A stretch of DNA of 64,000 bases from Stappia sp. 28M-7. GTDB lineage: Bacteria; Pseudomonadota; Alphaproteobacteria; Rhizobiales; Stappiaceae. Each line of letters opens with the position of its first letter. Positions within the stretch are counted from its first letter, which is position 1. Below are positions 30,201 to 38,800 of the stretch, in pieces. Where the stretch lies: the NCBI RefSeq assembly GCF_014252955.1, contig NZ_JACMIA010000001.1, positions 372,001 to 436,000 on the forward strand. Reading direction: 5' to 3'. The notes under the pieces were generated by a model that was given only the letters and a program-made list of their open reading frames with translations, made no database searches and was not told the origin of the DNA. The translations under genes were made by a program, and so were the position numbers.

Positions 30201-30590
30201 GAAGGCGAGCCCCCAGGAATCCACTCCGCCGAGCATGAACAGGGCCGGATCGTAGCCGACCCCGAAGCCGGACCCGGCGCCGAAGGCGAACATGAAGCCG
30301 ACCCCGGCGAAAACCAGCACGGAGAAGGTGAAATCGAGGAGGTTCTTCTGTGCGACGTTGATGGAGTTCTTCGACCGCACCATGCCTGCTTCCAGCAGCA
30401 GGAAGCCGACCTGCATCAGCAGGACGAGCCCGGCGGCGAGCAGGACCCATACAAAGTCGAGGGTGCGGTGCAGCGAAGCGAAGCTCTCGGCCTCCTCCGC
30501 GGAGGCGGCGACAGTCGTTGCGACAAGCATGGCCGAGACGGCTAAGCCGGTCGCTGCCAGATGCCGAACCGATGAACCCTGTGCCGCCAT
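27282..30590 (-). CDS. Ammonium transporter (Amt) fused to PAS-GGDEF-EAL
   Basis: 1,102 residues. A signal peptide (1-31, ends AASAEE) is followed by a full Amt/Rh channel (about 40-430, eleven membrane segments). The twin pore histidines are present in STVVHGTGAW (near 203) and IGVHGIAG (near 358), and the aspartate FVDFAGS precedes the first. A HAMP-like/coiled linker (about 435-505), a PAS domain (about 505-630), a GGDEF domain with intact RLGGDEF (near 701) and an EAL domain with intact YEALIRW (near 827) and DDFGTGYSS (near 950) follow. No RxxD inhibitory site is seen. The architecture implies that ammonium binding or passage controls c-di-GMP turnover. No glnK lies beside it, unlike ordinary amtB. 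Confidence 0.94.
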   Translation of the reverse strand: MAAQGSSVRHLAATGLAVSAMLVATTVAASAEEAESFASLHRTLDFVWVLLAAGLVLLMQVGFLLLEAGMVRSKNSINVAQKNLLDFTFSVLVFAGVGFMFAFGAGSGFGVGYDPALFMLGGVDSWGLAFFVFQVMFCGTAATIVSGAVAERMPLAAYIACSVFIAGLVYPVFVHWAWGNALGENTGAFLANAGFVDFAGSTVVHGTGAWIALAACLVIGPRIGRFDAQGRPVRFQGHSPVLATTGALLLFVGWIGFNGGSTLTASPDIAHVIANTVLAAAAGTCGGYVIAWAREGVLLPEKAFTGMLGGLVAVTAGCMVLQTQGALAIGLAGGLAAVIGVSVLERQLRIDDAVGAIGVHGIAGVVGTLGLALLSPIENLPAGGRLAQLAVQAGGAALNFVFAFGLGLAFFLALKRVIALRVDREGEIRGLNEAEHGTRLGIGHVEDAVGRLVEGHADLSLRLPVEPGDEAERMTRLFNRLMDSIQNEELARGRKAELRRAEEEAERLTALANATFEAIVISVRGRIIDGNHALEQLMGCSLDELKGTDMLGHIAQEDRERVREQLSHKESGPYELHIIHADGTRIPVEVRAREVLYRGERTRVSAMVDLRDRKKAEQHIRHLAEHDPLTDLPNRTVFSNRLAAVLADARRRDGSAAVLMIDLDRFKEINDVHGHLAGDQVIRATADRLRALVPASDTISRLGGDEFAIIQHQIAFANQAADLAHRLVHALSQPIDCGNGLTLRSGASIGIAVSPLHGEDTEIIVSRADTALYKAKNLGRNTYCLFEEGMDAALLKRRLLEADLVQAIEQEEFELYLQPRLDLRSSCIGSYEALIRWHHPEKGMISPNDFIPVAEQSGRIIAIGEWVLRRACAIVQAHPEIPRISVNVSPLQFRDKHFIETVRDVLEATGLAAGRLELEVTENVLIDDDRRALQILTALKALGVRIALDDFGTGYSSLGYLARFPFDVIKIDRSFIRAMRKTPSARSIVETIVRLGDALGMSVVAEGVEEADELRVLAEEGCNEVQGYLIGRPAPLSKLQTRLDQATVALLVAMRCAAPDDDSVDRPAVPALRSTAGRMRDTLTSRAPHPSKRRTVQVRGGD

Positions 30591-30922
30591 ATCCCCGCCA
30601 GGCCCCCATCTGCCCTTTGTTTGCCAGAGCTTAGGAACCAGCAGTTAAAAACTGATTGAAGTGTTGCATGGATGCAATGAGCGCCATGATTGCAGTTTTC
30701 CGCAGCGGTCCGGGTGCTTTCGGAAAGTCGGATATTCATGCTGCATCGCGGCGATGAACTTGCCTTTGCGGCAGTTTCGGCCGTCGGCGACGAGGCTTGC
30801 CCGAGGACAAGCGGGCGTGGGCCCGCCGGGCAGGCTTCACATTTGCTCGCGTTGCTTTAGGATCGCGCTCCGATTGCAACCGCCCGCCCTGCGGGCTGCA
30901 CCAGTTCACGGATACTCCGCCC
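30591..30922. other. Divergent intergenic region of the Amt fusion and ialB
   Basis: No gene in 332 bases. It holds the perfect palindrome TTGCAT-GG-ATGCAA at 30664-30677, about 75 bases upstream of the Amt-fusion start. This could be an operator for that gene. No confident promoter was identified for either side. Confidence 0.4.
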
Positions 30923-31462
30923 ATGCGCTTTGATCTTCGACATGTCCTTTCTTCAGCCCGCCGTGCCGCGCTCGCCGGCCTTTTCGTGACCGCGAGCCTC
31001 GGCTCGGCCACGGCGCAGGACGCAGCGCCCAAGCCGGCGGAAGGCGCGGCGGCGCCCAACTGGATTGTCCAGTGCTCGGAAGCCACCGACAAGGCTCCCA
31101 AGCGTTGCCGCGCGCTGCAGAACATTGTCATGCAGGAAGGCGGCCAGCGGCTGCTGACCGTGGTGGTCGAGCCGCGCGAGGGCGCGCCGAACCACGCGCT
31201 GGTGCTGGCGCTGCCGCATGGCGTGTTCCTCCCGGCCGGCACCCAGATCCGCGTCGACGAGGGCGAGCCGGTGCCGATGGCGATCCAGACCAGCGATGCC
31301 AACGGCGCCTATGCCGGCACGGCGATCAGCGACGAGCTTCTCGCCTCGCTGAAGAAGGGTCAGCGCCTGATCGTTGCCTTCAAGACTGCGCAGCAGCAGG
31401 ACCTGGCGATCCCCGTGACACTGATCGGCTTCACCTCCGCCTACGGCCAGCTCGGCAGCTGA
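30923..31462 (+). CDS. Invasion-associated locus B (IalB) family protein
   Basis: 179 residues from the ATG at 30923. A signal peptide ends near residue 32 (SATAQ). The mature domain has the IalB pattern: NWIVQCSEATDKAPKRCRAL with two cysteines, ALPHGVFLPAGTQIRVDEGE, and a C-terminal ALxxLKKGQRLIVAF segment. The family is periplasmic or envelope-associated, best known from Bartonella but widespread in non-pathogenic Rhizobiales, and its biochemical role is unresolved. A strong terminator follows. Confidence 0.9.
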   Translation: MRFDLRHVLSSARRAALAGLFVTASLGSATAQDAAPKPAEGAAAPNWIVQCSEATDKAPKRCRALQNIVMQEGGQRLLTVVVEPREGAPNHALVLALPHGVFLPAGTQIRVDEGEPVPMAIQTSDANGAYAGTAISDELLASLKKGQRLIVAFKTAQQQDLAIPVTLIGFTSAYGQLGS

Positions 31463-31520
31463 CCGGCGGACGCCGCGGAGCCGCAGCTGACAGGCGGCGG
31501 AATGACCGGCAGAAAATCGG

Positions 31521-31555
31521 AAGGGCAGGCCCGTGAGGACCTGCCCTTTTCGTTT
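31521..31555 (+). terminator. Terminator between ialB and the SapC gene
   Basis: AAGGGCAGG (31521-31529) pairs with CCTGCCCTT (31540-31548), followed by TTCGTTT. It lies 58 bases after ialB and, being flanked by A/T on both sides, may also serve the convergent SapC gene. Confidence 0.75.
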
Positions 31556-31581
31556 GGAGCGAAAAGCCGCTTGGTAAAGCG

Positions 31582-32352
31582 TCAGCTGTCCGCCGTGCGG
31601 CGGACCAGATCGGCCCAGTTCCGCATCGACCACAGATGCGCGTAGATCACCGGCAGCGCGCCGGCCTTGCGCAGGTCGAGGAAGGCCTCGTCGGACAGCG
31701 CGTTCACACGCGCCTCATCGATGATGCTGAAGTCGTTGACGTTGAGCACCTCGCCGTCCGGCAGCGTGAAGCGCCCGGCATTCGGCGCGAACAGCTCGTG
31801 CTCGGCGATCTTGCGCATCAAGGCTTCGCTCTCGCGCGTCTCGCGCTGGAAGGCGGCGCAGAAGTCGAGGGCCTTGCGTACGGCCTCGGTCGGCTCCATG
31901 CCGTCGAAGAACCGCGTCTCGCCGTCGTTGCGCACCTTGTCGCTGGCCCTGTCGACGCACAGCGCAAACTCGCTCGCCTCGTCGTTGCGCGCCAGGATGA
32001 ACGGGTAACGCCGCACATAGGACGGTACGTAGGTGTCGGCCGCCCAGGCGCCGTTCTCGTCGACGAAGAGATTGCGGTCCTGGCGCAGGCCCAGAACGGC
32101 AACGGCTGCCGGCGGATTGGTGCCGGCGGCAAAGACGATCGGATAGTGCCGGGCGGCGATGCCGAACTCGATGGCGTTGAGCGGCACAGCGTGGGTCTTG
32201 GCGGCGAAGCGATAGTCCGGCGCAAGATCGACACCGAGTTCGCCATGGCGATCAGCCCGCAGCGCTTCCGGCCTGCTGTAGAAAAGTGGCAAGGTGGACG
32301 GCCCTCCCGGCGCCGGGCGCGGGGTGTCCGTGTCGGCTTGAGTGCTGGTCAT
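31582..32352 (-). CDS. SapC family protein
   Basis: 256 residues from the ATG at 32352. The order of motifs matches the SapC family (PF07277): LPLFYSRPEALRADRHGELG, then FAAKTHAVPLNAIEFGIAAR, PIVFAAGT, NLFVDENGAW, YVRRYPFILA, and a C-terminal LNVNDFSIIDEARVNALSDE. No signal peptide is evident. SapC was named for association with surface-layer protein genes, and its activity is unproven. Here it sits in a stretch with several surface-type genes. Confidence 0.88.
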   Translation of the reverse strand: MTSTQADTDTPRPAPGGPSTLPLFYSRPEALRADRHGELGVDLAPDYRFAAKTHAVPLNAIEFGIAARHYPIVFAAGTNPPAAVAVLGLRQDRNLFVDENGAWAADTYVPSYVRRYPFILARNDEASEFALCVDRASDKVRNDGETRFFDGMEPTEAVRKALDFCAAFQRETRESEALMRKIAEHELFAPNAGRFTLPDGEVLNVNDFSIIDEARVNALSDEAFLDLRKAGALPVIYAHLWSMRNWADLVRRTADS

Positions 32353-32528
32353 CTTGGTCCGTCCTCGATTATGCATTTGTGTTGAATGGCATGTGCCCCA
32401 CAACGAGAGGGGGCGAATTTCTTGTACAAGTCCAACGGCTGGTTGCCTAGGCCATCCCGCCTTCAATAAGGTTGCAGGATGGCGGTTTGTCCATCGAGGA
32501 CGCCAGACCGGAGCGGAACGGGGTGCGC

Positions 32529-32942
32529 ATGGCGGGAGATGGCGAAAGCCATACGGGCATCAGCTTCAGCGGGGAGGACATTCGCCTCGACGGAGCGGTC
32601 TATCGGGCCTGCATCTTTCGTGAGTGCCGGATGCTCTATCAAGGCGGTCCGCTGCCGGTGCTCGAGGGCTGCCAGTTCATCGATTGCGGCTGGAATTTCG
32701 ATGGCGCTGCAGCCAATACGCTGCTGATGCTCGGCGCGTTGAACCAGGGCGGGCTCGCCCCGCTGGTCGAGGCGACGCTGGCGGCAATCCGCGACGGCGG
32801 CGTGTTGGCGCAGCCTTCCGACGGGCCGGCGCGGACACCGGGGGCGCGGGTGATCGATCTCGGCTTTGGCCGCTTCCCGGTGCCCCGGTTGCGCCGTCAG
32901 CCGCGCGCCAGCATCACGGACAAACACGAGGGGGAAGCATGA
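32529..32942 (+). CDS. Small protein of unknown function upstream of a DUF6916-like gene
   Basis: 137 residues from the ATG at 32529; a TTG at 32472 would add 19. The first half has a strand pattern reminiscent of pentapeptide-like turns (ISFSGEDIRLDGAVYRAC, FRECRMLYQGG, LEGCQFIDCGWNFDG), with four cysteines. The tail is basic and proline-rich. The stop overlaps the next gene by four bases (ATGA), so the two are coupled. No family was recognised. Confidence 0.65.
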   Translation: MAGDGESHTGISFSGEDIRLDGAVYRACIFRECRMLYQGGPLPVLEGCQFIDCGWNFDGAAANTLLMLGALNQGGLAPLVEATLAAIRDGGVLAQPSDGPARTPGARVIDLGFGRFPVPRLRRQPRASITDKHEGEA

Positions 32943-33253
32943 GCGATCTTGCAAGGGTGACGCTGGCGGATTTCGAGGCGGTTCGCTCCGAGCCGGTGTT
33001 GCTGGTGGCCGCGAACGGGTCGCTGGAGCTGTCCATCGACGAGATCCGGCAGATGGGCAGCGGCACCGGCGTGCGCGACGGCGGCGCCTTCTCGGTTGTC
33101 TTTCGCGGTCCGCAAGCCCCCTTCGTCGAGCAGGGGATGTATCGGCTGGAAATCGGTGCGGTAGACGCCAGGAATCGGAACGAGCTGGAGTTGTTCCTGG
33201 TGCCCGTCGGCAAGGATGCGGAGGGCTGCCTCTACGAGGCCGTGTTCACCTGA
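32939..33253 (+). CDS. DUF6916-like protein
   Basis: 104 residues with GAGGGGGAAG just before the ATG. A single small beta domain with VTLADFEAVRSEPVLL at the start and FRGPQAPFVEQGMYRLEIG in the middle, ending GCLYEAVFT. I associate this pattern with DUF6916 proteins, which are usually encoded beside phage-tail-collar (Mdp-like) proteins; such genes are 700 bases away here on the other strand. The assignment is from memory of the family, not from a search. Confidence 0.65.
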   Translation: MSDLARVTLADFEAVRSEPVLLVAANGSLELSIDEIRQMGSGTGVRDGGAFSVVFRGPQAPFVEQGMYRLEIGAVDARNRNELELFLVPVGKDAEGCLYEAVFT

Positions 33254-33304
33254 CGCGGCCTGCTGCCGGCACTGTCGCGCGCGCTGCGGGCGGTGCCGCC
33301 GGGC

Positions 33305-33883
33305 TCACCGGGTTGCCGCAGGCGGGTCCCAGCGCATGAGGTGATAGACGCCCGTCTCGCCACACTTGACGAAGCCAAGGCGCTGATAGAGGCGCATGGC
33401 CGGATTGAACTGCTCCACATGGATGCCGACGCCGCGCCCGCCGCGCTCGGCCAGTTCCAGAACATCCGTCAGGATCGCGCCACCCAGGCCCCGGCTGCGC
33501 TGCGCCGGCATGAGCGCGACGTCGACGATCCGCAACTCGCTTTCGCGCGTGTCGAGATAAAGCCGCCCGACAGGCTGGCCAGCCAGTTCGATGACCATCC
33601 AGTCCGCCTGCGGCATGTGCTGCATGTAGTGGCTGTGTTGCGCCTGGAATTGCTGCGCCAGGAAGGCGGCCTTCTGCTCTGCGCTCCAGGGCACCGGCGC
33701 GAGTTCGTCCTCGCGGGTCGAGGCATAGAGACGAAAGAGAAACGGCAGATCAGCTTCCGGCCTCATGCGGCGGAAGACCATTCCCAGCGCGGCGGCGCGT
33801 GGCAGCACAGGCAGCGGATCGCCTGCCGATATGACGGGATCCGGGCGGTCGAAACCGTCCGAATCCCGGGTTTGCTCGCTCAT
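33305..33883 (-). CDS. GNAT-family N-acetyltransferase beside the tail-collar genes
   Basis: 192 residues. The GNAT core is clear: FRRMRPEADLPFLFRLYAS, the strand ELRIVDVALMPAQRSRGLGG with the acetyl-CoA loop QRSRGLGG, and the C-terminal NPAMRLYQRLGFVKCGE. It follows the third collar gene by 34 bases on the same strand and probably ends that operon. GNAT genes linked to tail-collar genes recur in other genomes in my recollection; their target is unknown. Confidence 0.85.
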   Translation of the reverse strand: MSEQTRDSDGFDRPDPVISAGDPLPVLPRAAALGMVFRRMRPEADLPFLFRLYASTREDELAPVPWSAEQKAAFLAQQFQAQHSHYMQHMPQADWMVIELAGQPVGRLYLDTRESELRIVDVALMPAQRSRGLGGAILTDVLELAERGGRGVGIHVEQFNPAMRLYQRLGFVKCGETGVYHLMRWDPPAATR

Positions 33884-33917
33884 GGCCTGCGCTCCGGCAT
33901 CGGCATGCTGCGCGTTG

Positions 33918-34448
33918 TCACGGGCGCGGCGGGAAGATGCCCTGCAGAGCGATGATGAACGTCAGAGTTAGATACGGCTGCATGTTGTTATGCGGCTGGC
34001 TGCCGCCGTTCACGCCGACCGACTGGGGCGCCATCATCTCGCCTGCCGGCCCGGCCGTGTACTGGTTGCCGGTACGCGGAGAGGCCAGCAAGTTGCCTTC
34101 GACGGCGTTGGTGTTGCCGACAGTGAACTGGCTACGCGCCACGGCCTGAACCCGGTGCGTATGCTGCGGCATTTCCGTCTGGAGCAGCGTCACGGTCTCG
34201 CTGCCGCTCGACTCGCCGAGATGTCGGAAGCTCAAGCCGGGCCCCTGGCCATGCTGCATGGGCGAGCGGCCCTGCAGGTCTGGCAGCGCGAAGGTCGACT
34301 TGCCGTCGCCGCCATAGGTAGTGCCCAGCAGCGAGAACAAGGCGGTATTCTGCGAGATCGGCATCAGCTGACCATCGCAATACGCCCATCCCTTGGGGGC
34401 GAAATTGCCAGCGAATATGCGGATTTCCGCAACGAAAGGATCGGACAT
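33918..34448 (-). CDS. Phage-tail-collar domain protein, Mdp-like (copy 3 of 3)
   Basis: 176 residues. The tail-collar (PF07484) motif is at the start: EIRIFAGNFAPKGWAYCDGQ, PISQNTALFSLLGTTYGGDG, FALPDLQGRSPMQHGQGPG. The end has NGGSQPHNNMQPYLTLTFII and a short ALQGIFPPRP tail. HTHR-type histidines occur in EMPQHTHRV. No signal peptide and no other phage genes lie nearby, so this is the bacterial microcystin-dependent-protein type, of unknown function. It lies ten bases after copy 2. Confidence 0.9.
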   Translation of the reverse strand: MSDPFVAEIRIFAGNFAPKGWAYCDGQLMPISQNTALFSLLGTTYGGDGKSTFALPDLQGRSPMQHGQGPGLSFRHLGESSGSETVTLLQTEMPQHTHRVQAVARSQFTVGNTNAVEGNLLASPRTGNQYTAGPAGEMMAPQSVGVNGGSQPHNNMQPYLTLTFIIALQGIFPPRP

Positions 34449-34458
34449 TGTGAACCTC

Positions 34459-34986
34459 TCAGGTCGGCGAAGGATAGATGCCGTAAAGCGAGATGATGAA
34501 GCTGACGGCGAGATAGGGCGCCATGTTGTTGTGTGGTTGGCTGCCGCCGGTAACCTGGATCGCATTCGGGCCCAACTCGGTGGAGGGCGGCGGTGTCTGC
34601 GAGGCGAAGTAGGGATCTCCGGCAGCCGCCGAGGCCAGCACGTGGTTCTGCGGCGACGCTTCCGTGCCCGTCGCCTTGTTGGCGACCAGCATGTGCGAGT
34701 GGCTCGGGATCTGCTGCTGGGTCAATGTGACCTCTTCGGATCCTCCTGATTCCGACAACACATAGGCCGGCTGGCCGGGGCCTTGTCCGAAATGCAGCGG
34801 CAGACGGCCGCGCAGGTCGGGCAGTGCGAACGTGTTCTGCCCGTCGCCGCCATAGGTGGTGCCGATCAGATTGAAGAGCGTTTCGTTCTCGGCGATGGAC
34901 AGCAACTGGCCATTGCAGAACTCCCAGCCGAGCGGCGCGAAATTGCCGCCGAACATGCGGATTTCGCCGATATAGGGCATGGACAT
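34459..34986 (-). CDS. Phage-tail-collar domain protein, Mdp-like (copy 2 of 3)
   Basis: 175 residues; starts MSMPYIGEIRMFGGNFAPLG. It has the same collar motif (FCNGQLLSIAENETLFNLIG, TTYGGDG, FALPDLRGRLPLHFGQGPG), QQIPSHSHML, and the end TGGSQPHNNMAPYLAVSFII. It is clearly paralogous to its two neighbours but has diverged in the middle (about 100-145), where each copy carries different loops. Such variation suggests different binding surfaces on one scaffold. It shares the operon with both other copies. Confidence 0.9.
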   Translation of the reverse strand: MSMPYIGEIRMFGGNFAPLGWEFCNGQLLSIAENETLFNLIGTTYGGDGQNTFALPDLRGRLPLHFGQGPGQPAYVLSESGGSEEVTLTQQQIPSHSHMLVANKATGTEASPQNHVLASAAAGDPYFASQTPPPSTELGPNAIQVTGGSQPHNNMAPYLAVSFIISLYGIYPSPT

Positions 34987-35020
34987 GAGGGCCTCCCTCG
35001 CTTTTGGGAAAAGGTGAAGC

Positions 35021-35521
35021 TCAATTTGGCGACGGGAAGATTCCCTGCAGCGCAATGCAGAAATTCAGCGTCAGGAACGGCTGCATGTTCTGGTGCGGCT
35101 GGCTGCCTCCGACATTCGAGAGGCTGCTCGGCGACATCGTGACCGAGTTGGCAAGCGGCCCATAGAGCAGACCGAGATTGTTGCCGAGATAGTTGTTGGT
35201 CGGAGTGTTGGTGTCGACCGCCGTTGCCGAAGCCATCGGCAGGTGGTTGTGCTCGGGCATCTCGGGTGTCGTCAGCGTATGGCTTGTCTCGCCGGCGCGC
35301 TGGCCGAGGGTGAACCCGCTTCCCACATGCACCGGTACCCTGCTGCGAAGATCGGGTAGAGCAAAATTGGTCGTCCCGTTGCCGCCATAGGTCGTCCCGA
35401 GCAGGGCGAACAGAGCCTGGTTCTGGTTGATCGGCAGAAGCTGACCGTTGCAGAAGGCCCATCCCTTTGGCGGGAAGTTGAAACTCATGATCCTGATTTC
35501 CGCAAGAAACGGTTCTGACAT
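35021..35521 (-). CDS. Phage-tail-collar domain protein, Mdp-like (copy 1 of 3)
   Basis: 166 residues, first gene of the operon. Conserved parts: EIRIMSFNFPPKGWAFCNGQ, PINQNQALFALLGTTYGGNG, FALPDLRSRVPVHVGSGFTL, EMPEHNHLPM, and the end VGGSQPHQNMQPFLTLNFCI followed by ALQGIFPSPN. Copies 1 and 3 share the ALQGIFP ending more closely than copy 2. The upstream region is unusually AT-rich and should hold the operon promoter. Confidence 0.9.
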   Translation of the reverse strand: MSEPFLAEIRIMSFNFPPKGWAFCNGQLLPINQNQALFALLGTTYGGNGTTNFALPDLRSRVPVHVGSGFTLGQRAGETSHTLTTPEMPEHNHLPMASATAVDTNTPTNNYLGNNLGLLYGPLANSVTMSPSSLSNVGGSQPHQNMQPFLTLNFCIALQGIFPSPN

Positions 35522-35841
35522 TCCGCCCTCCCAGGCGCTTTCGTGTGTCGCGAGCCGTGACCGGGAAAACTAGTCTTGAAAAAGCCCGGCCAAAATGATT
35601 GCGCACGGATCCTGTGACAATTTCCAGTCGATATCAAGGGCAAAGAGCACCACTATATTGCGAAAAGTATTTACCTAATCGCGAATTATACAACCTTTAA
35701 TTAATAAAATGTGCTTTGGGATTGCGCTTCCGGAAAGCGGGGCGGCGGGTGCCACAGTGGAAACCCGACGTTAGGCGGGGCGAGTGCTCCGGGAAAGGCA
35801 AACCGCCGCCCCTTTCGGAGCGGCGGTGATACGATCGATGC
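35522..35841. other. AT-rich intergenic region between the collar operon and the giant adhesin
   Basis: No gene. The stretch 35630-35710 is strikingly AT-rich compared with the rest of the window. It contains a perfect TATAAT on the minus strand (35690-35685) that could be the -10 element of the collar operon; no good -35 element is visible. Such an AT island could be a binding site for a nucleoid or H-NS-like silencer, which is inference. Confidence 0.4.
35793..35828 (-). terminator. Terminator after the giant adhesin gene
   Basis: ACCGCCGC (35803-35810) pairs with GCGGCGGT (35821-35828). On the minus strand the stem is followed by TTGCCTTT. It begins 14 bases after the adhesin stop. Confidence 0.6.
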
Positions 35842-38800
35842 CTACGGAGCGGTCGGCGTGTTGCAGGTCCCGGTGCCGAAGGTCGTGGACGCCGAGAACG
35901 GGTTGATGAAGCTGCCTGTCGTCACCGAAGACTGCTGGCCGGTAAGGAAGATCTCCACCGTCTGCGTGTCCGGATTGAAGTCCGCCGCCTCGTTGAAGGT
36001 GCCGCCGAGACCCTGGATCAGGAACGTGCCGGAGGCAGAGTTCTCGATAACGATGTCGCCATTGCCGGCGGGGGCTGTCGAGATCGTGTTGTTCTGGACC
36101 TGGAAGCAGACCGTCTGGCCGACCGTGCCCTGGTTGCGCAGGTCGATACCGGTATTGGCGATGTCGGTGCCGTTCACGTTGATCGTGTTGTTCAGGACCT
36201 GGACATCGAGGCGGCCGGTGCCTGCATCGCGCCCGCTGGCGAAGATGCCGAAGCCGTCATTGATGGTGATGTTGTTGTTCTGGATGGTGACGGCATTGTT
36301 GCCGCTGCCCGAGTTGGTGACGACGATGCCGTCGATCGGCGTTCCTGCCGCTGTCGTCGTCGTCAGCGTGTTGCCGCTGATCGTGCCCTGCAGACGACCG
36401 GTGTCGTTGGCGTTGAGCGCGATGATCGCCGGGCCCGTGCCGGCGGTGCCGGCCTGGGTGATGGTATTGCCGGTGATGTTGAAGAACAACTGGCCGTTGC
36501 CGGTGGCCGTGCCTGCCACGCCGACGAACTGCGTGCCGCCACCGCCCGGGACAAGCTGGTTGCCGCCGGTGAGGTTGAGCTGCAGGTTGCCGTTGCTGGC
36601 GTTTGCAGCGACGCCGCGCGAGGCGTTGTTGGTCAGCGTCGAGCCGGACATGTCGATGCGCAGGTTGCCCGCTGTGTCACTCGTTTGGGCGAGCAAGCCG
36701 AGGACGCCCGAGTTGGAGATCGTCGAATTGACGATGGTCAGAAGGTCCGGATTGGACGTGTCGCCCGAGGCCGTTGCCGTGCTGTTGGCGATATCGATAC
36801 CTGCATCTGCGGCGCCGGTGATGGTGACGCTGTCGAAGCGGCTATCCAGGCCTTCTGCTGCTGTTCCGCGGAGGTTCTGCAGGAAGATGCCGTTCTCGTC
36901 TGCCGCGTTGCCGGCATCGGTGATACGGACGCGCGTCAGGTCGAGATTGGTGACGATGGACCCGAAGATGCCGTGGACCCCGGTCGTGGTGATGTCGAGG
37001 TTGGTCAGCGCCACGTTGTAGGTGTTGGTCAGCATGATGCCGCTGCCGGTGGAGTTCTGGATCGTGCCGCCGCTGCCCAGGGTCGAGCCCGATCCGGTGA
37101 CCGCGAAGCCTCCGGTGTTCCCCGTGCTGTCCAGAACGATGCCGTTGACGGCGCCGTTGGTGTTGATCGACTGGAAGGTCACGCCGGCCGCGCCGAACTG
37201 GGTGTTCACGAACTGGACGGCGGTGCCCGTTCCGGTATCCACGGTGTTGCCGGTGCCCGTGACCGTCACGGTGCCGCCGCCGGTGGCCAGGAAGCCGGTT
37301 CCCGACGTCGTGTTGATGACGAGCCCGCCATTGCTGAAGTTGATCGTCGACCCCGCATTGTTGGCGAGCGACACGGCGGTGTTGGCGCCGCTGGTGACGG
37401 CAGCGCTGCCGCCGAACGTGACGGAGGTCCCCGCGGCCAGATCCGAGATGAGGATCGTCGGACCCGTACCGGCCGCGTTGCTCAGGCTCAGGTTGCCGGT
37501 CGTCAGAGAACCCGATGTGCCGTCGCTGAGCCTGATCGGCGAGCCCGAGCTGCCGGGATTGTTGATGGTGCCGAGCGTTATGTTCATCGCGGTGTTGCGG
37601 ATGTCGAGCGCGCGGCCGCCGCCGAAAGACGTGACGTTGAAGGCGGAGACGTTGCCGAGCGTTACGGTGCCGGCATTGTTGGCATAGAGACCGATCGAAT
37701 TGCTCGTTGAGTAATTGGACGCCGCCTCGAGCGTGAAGCTGCCGGCGTTGTTTTCGAGATAAATGCCGCCGCCGCTCTCGCCCAAATCGTCATTGTCGAT
37801 GGACACGGAGTTGAGCGTGACGTTTGTCGTGGTGTTGCGGATGTCGATCGAGGCGACACCGGCACCGAGCGCGTTGTTGGTGCTCACGCTGCCGCCGAGG
37901 ATCGTGAGGATGCCGCCGCTATCGGCATTGATGCCCTGGCCGTTGGCGGTGGTGGTACCCCCTCCGATGTTCCGCTGGAAATCCGTATGGACGAACCTGG
38001 TGAATGTGGTTTGCGAGGCCGCATTGTTGTTCTGCAGGAGAAGGCCGTCGCCCCCTGCCGTATAAGCGGCGTCGTTGCGGTTGGAGACCTCCATCTGCGC
38101 CTGGAAATCGGCGACGAATGTCGACTGGGCGTTGGTGATCCGGATGCCGGCGTCCTGGGCGTAGTAGATGATGCTCGAAGCGGTCGTGGTGAACGAACCC
38201 GAGTTGCCGTCGAGATCGATGCCGTAGGTCATCGAACCCGGCGTGCCGGTGTTGCCGAGGACGAGGCCGTTGAAAATGAAGTCCGCCGAGGAATTGGCGA
38301 TCCGCACGCCGGTCCCGTTGACATCGAACACACTCGTGTCCGCGACACGGAAAGTGCCGCCTGAGACGTTCTGCAGGTCGACGAAGTTGCCGCTGGACAT
38401 GCCGGAGGCGGCCGCAGTGTCGAAGAAGACTCCGCCCGTGCCGGCCGCGACCGTGTTCATGATGATGCCGCGGCCGGTCGCCGTGTTGATCGCCTGCGTT
38501 CCGCTGCTTGCGACATTCAGCGTCAGCAGCGTTCCGCCCGAGCCGTTTGCGTCGAAGCCGGTGCCGGCATCCGTGTCGATATCGAGCGCGCCGGTGAAGT
38601 TGACCGTGGTCGTGTTGCCCGCGCCGAGGTCGATGTCGACGCCTGCGCCGGCCGATCCGGCATTGTTGATGGTGGTCGCGCCAAGGTTGAACGTTCCGGT
38701 CGAACCGGTGATCCTGAGGCCGGCCCCGGCCGAACCGGTGACGTTCAGCGTGCCGATGGTCAGCGCGTTGTTGCCGGCCGCGGTCGCGTTGCCGCCCTCG

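Noticed and set aside
30600-30660. Possible sigma-54 promoter upstream of the Amt fusion (a GG-N10-GC match on the minus strand)
   Set aside because: Only the GG/GC spacing fits; the -12 side reads GGGCA instead of TTGCA. Too weak to list as a promoter.
33918-35521. Prophage remnant explanation for the three tail-collar genes
   Set aside because: No other phage structural, integration or lysis genes are nearby, and Mdp-like collar proteins are common as stand-alone bacterial genes.
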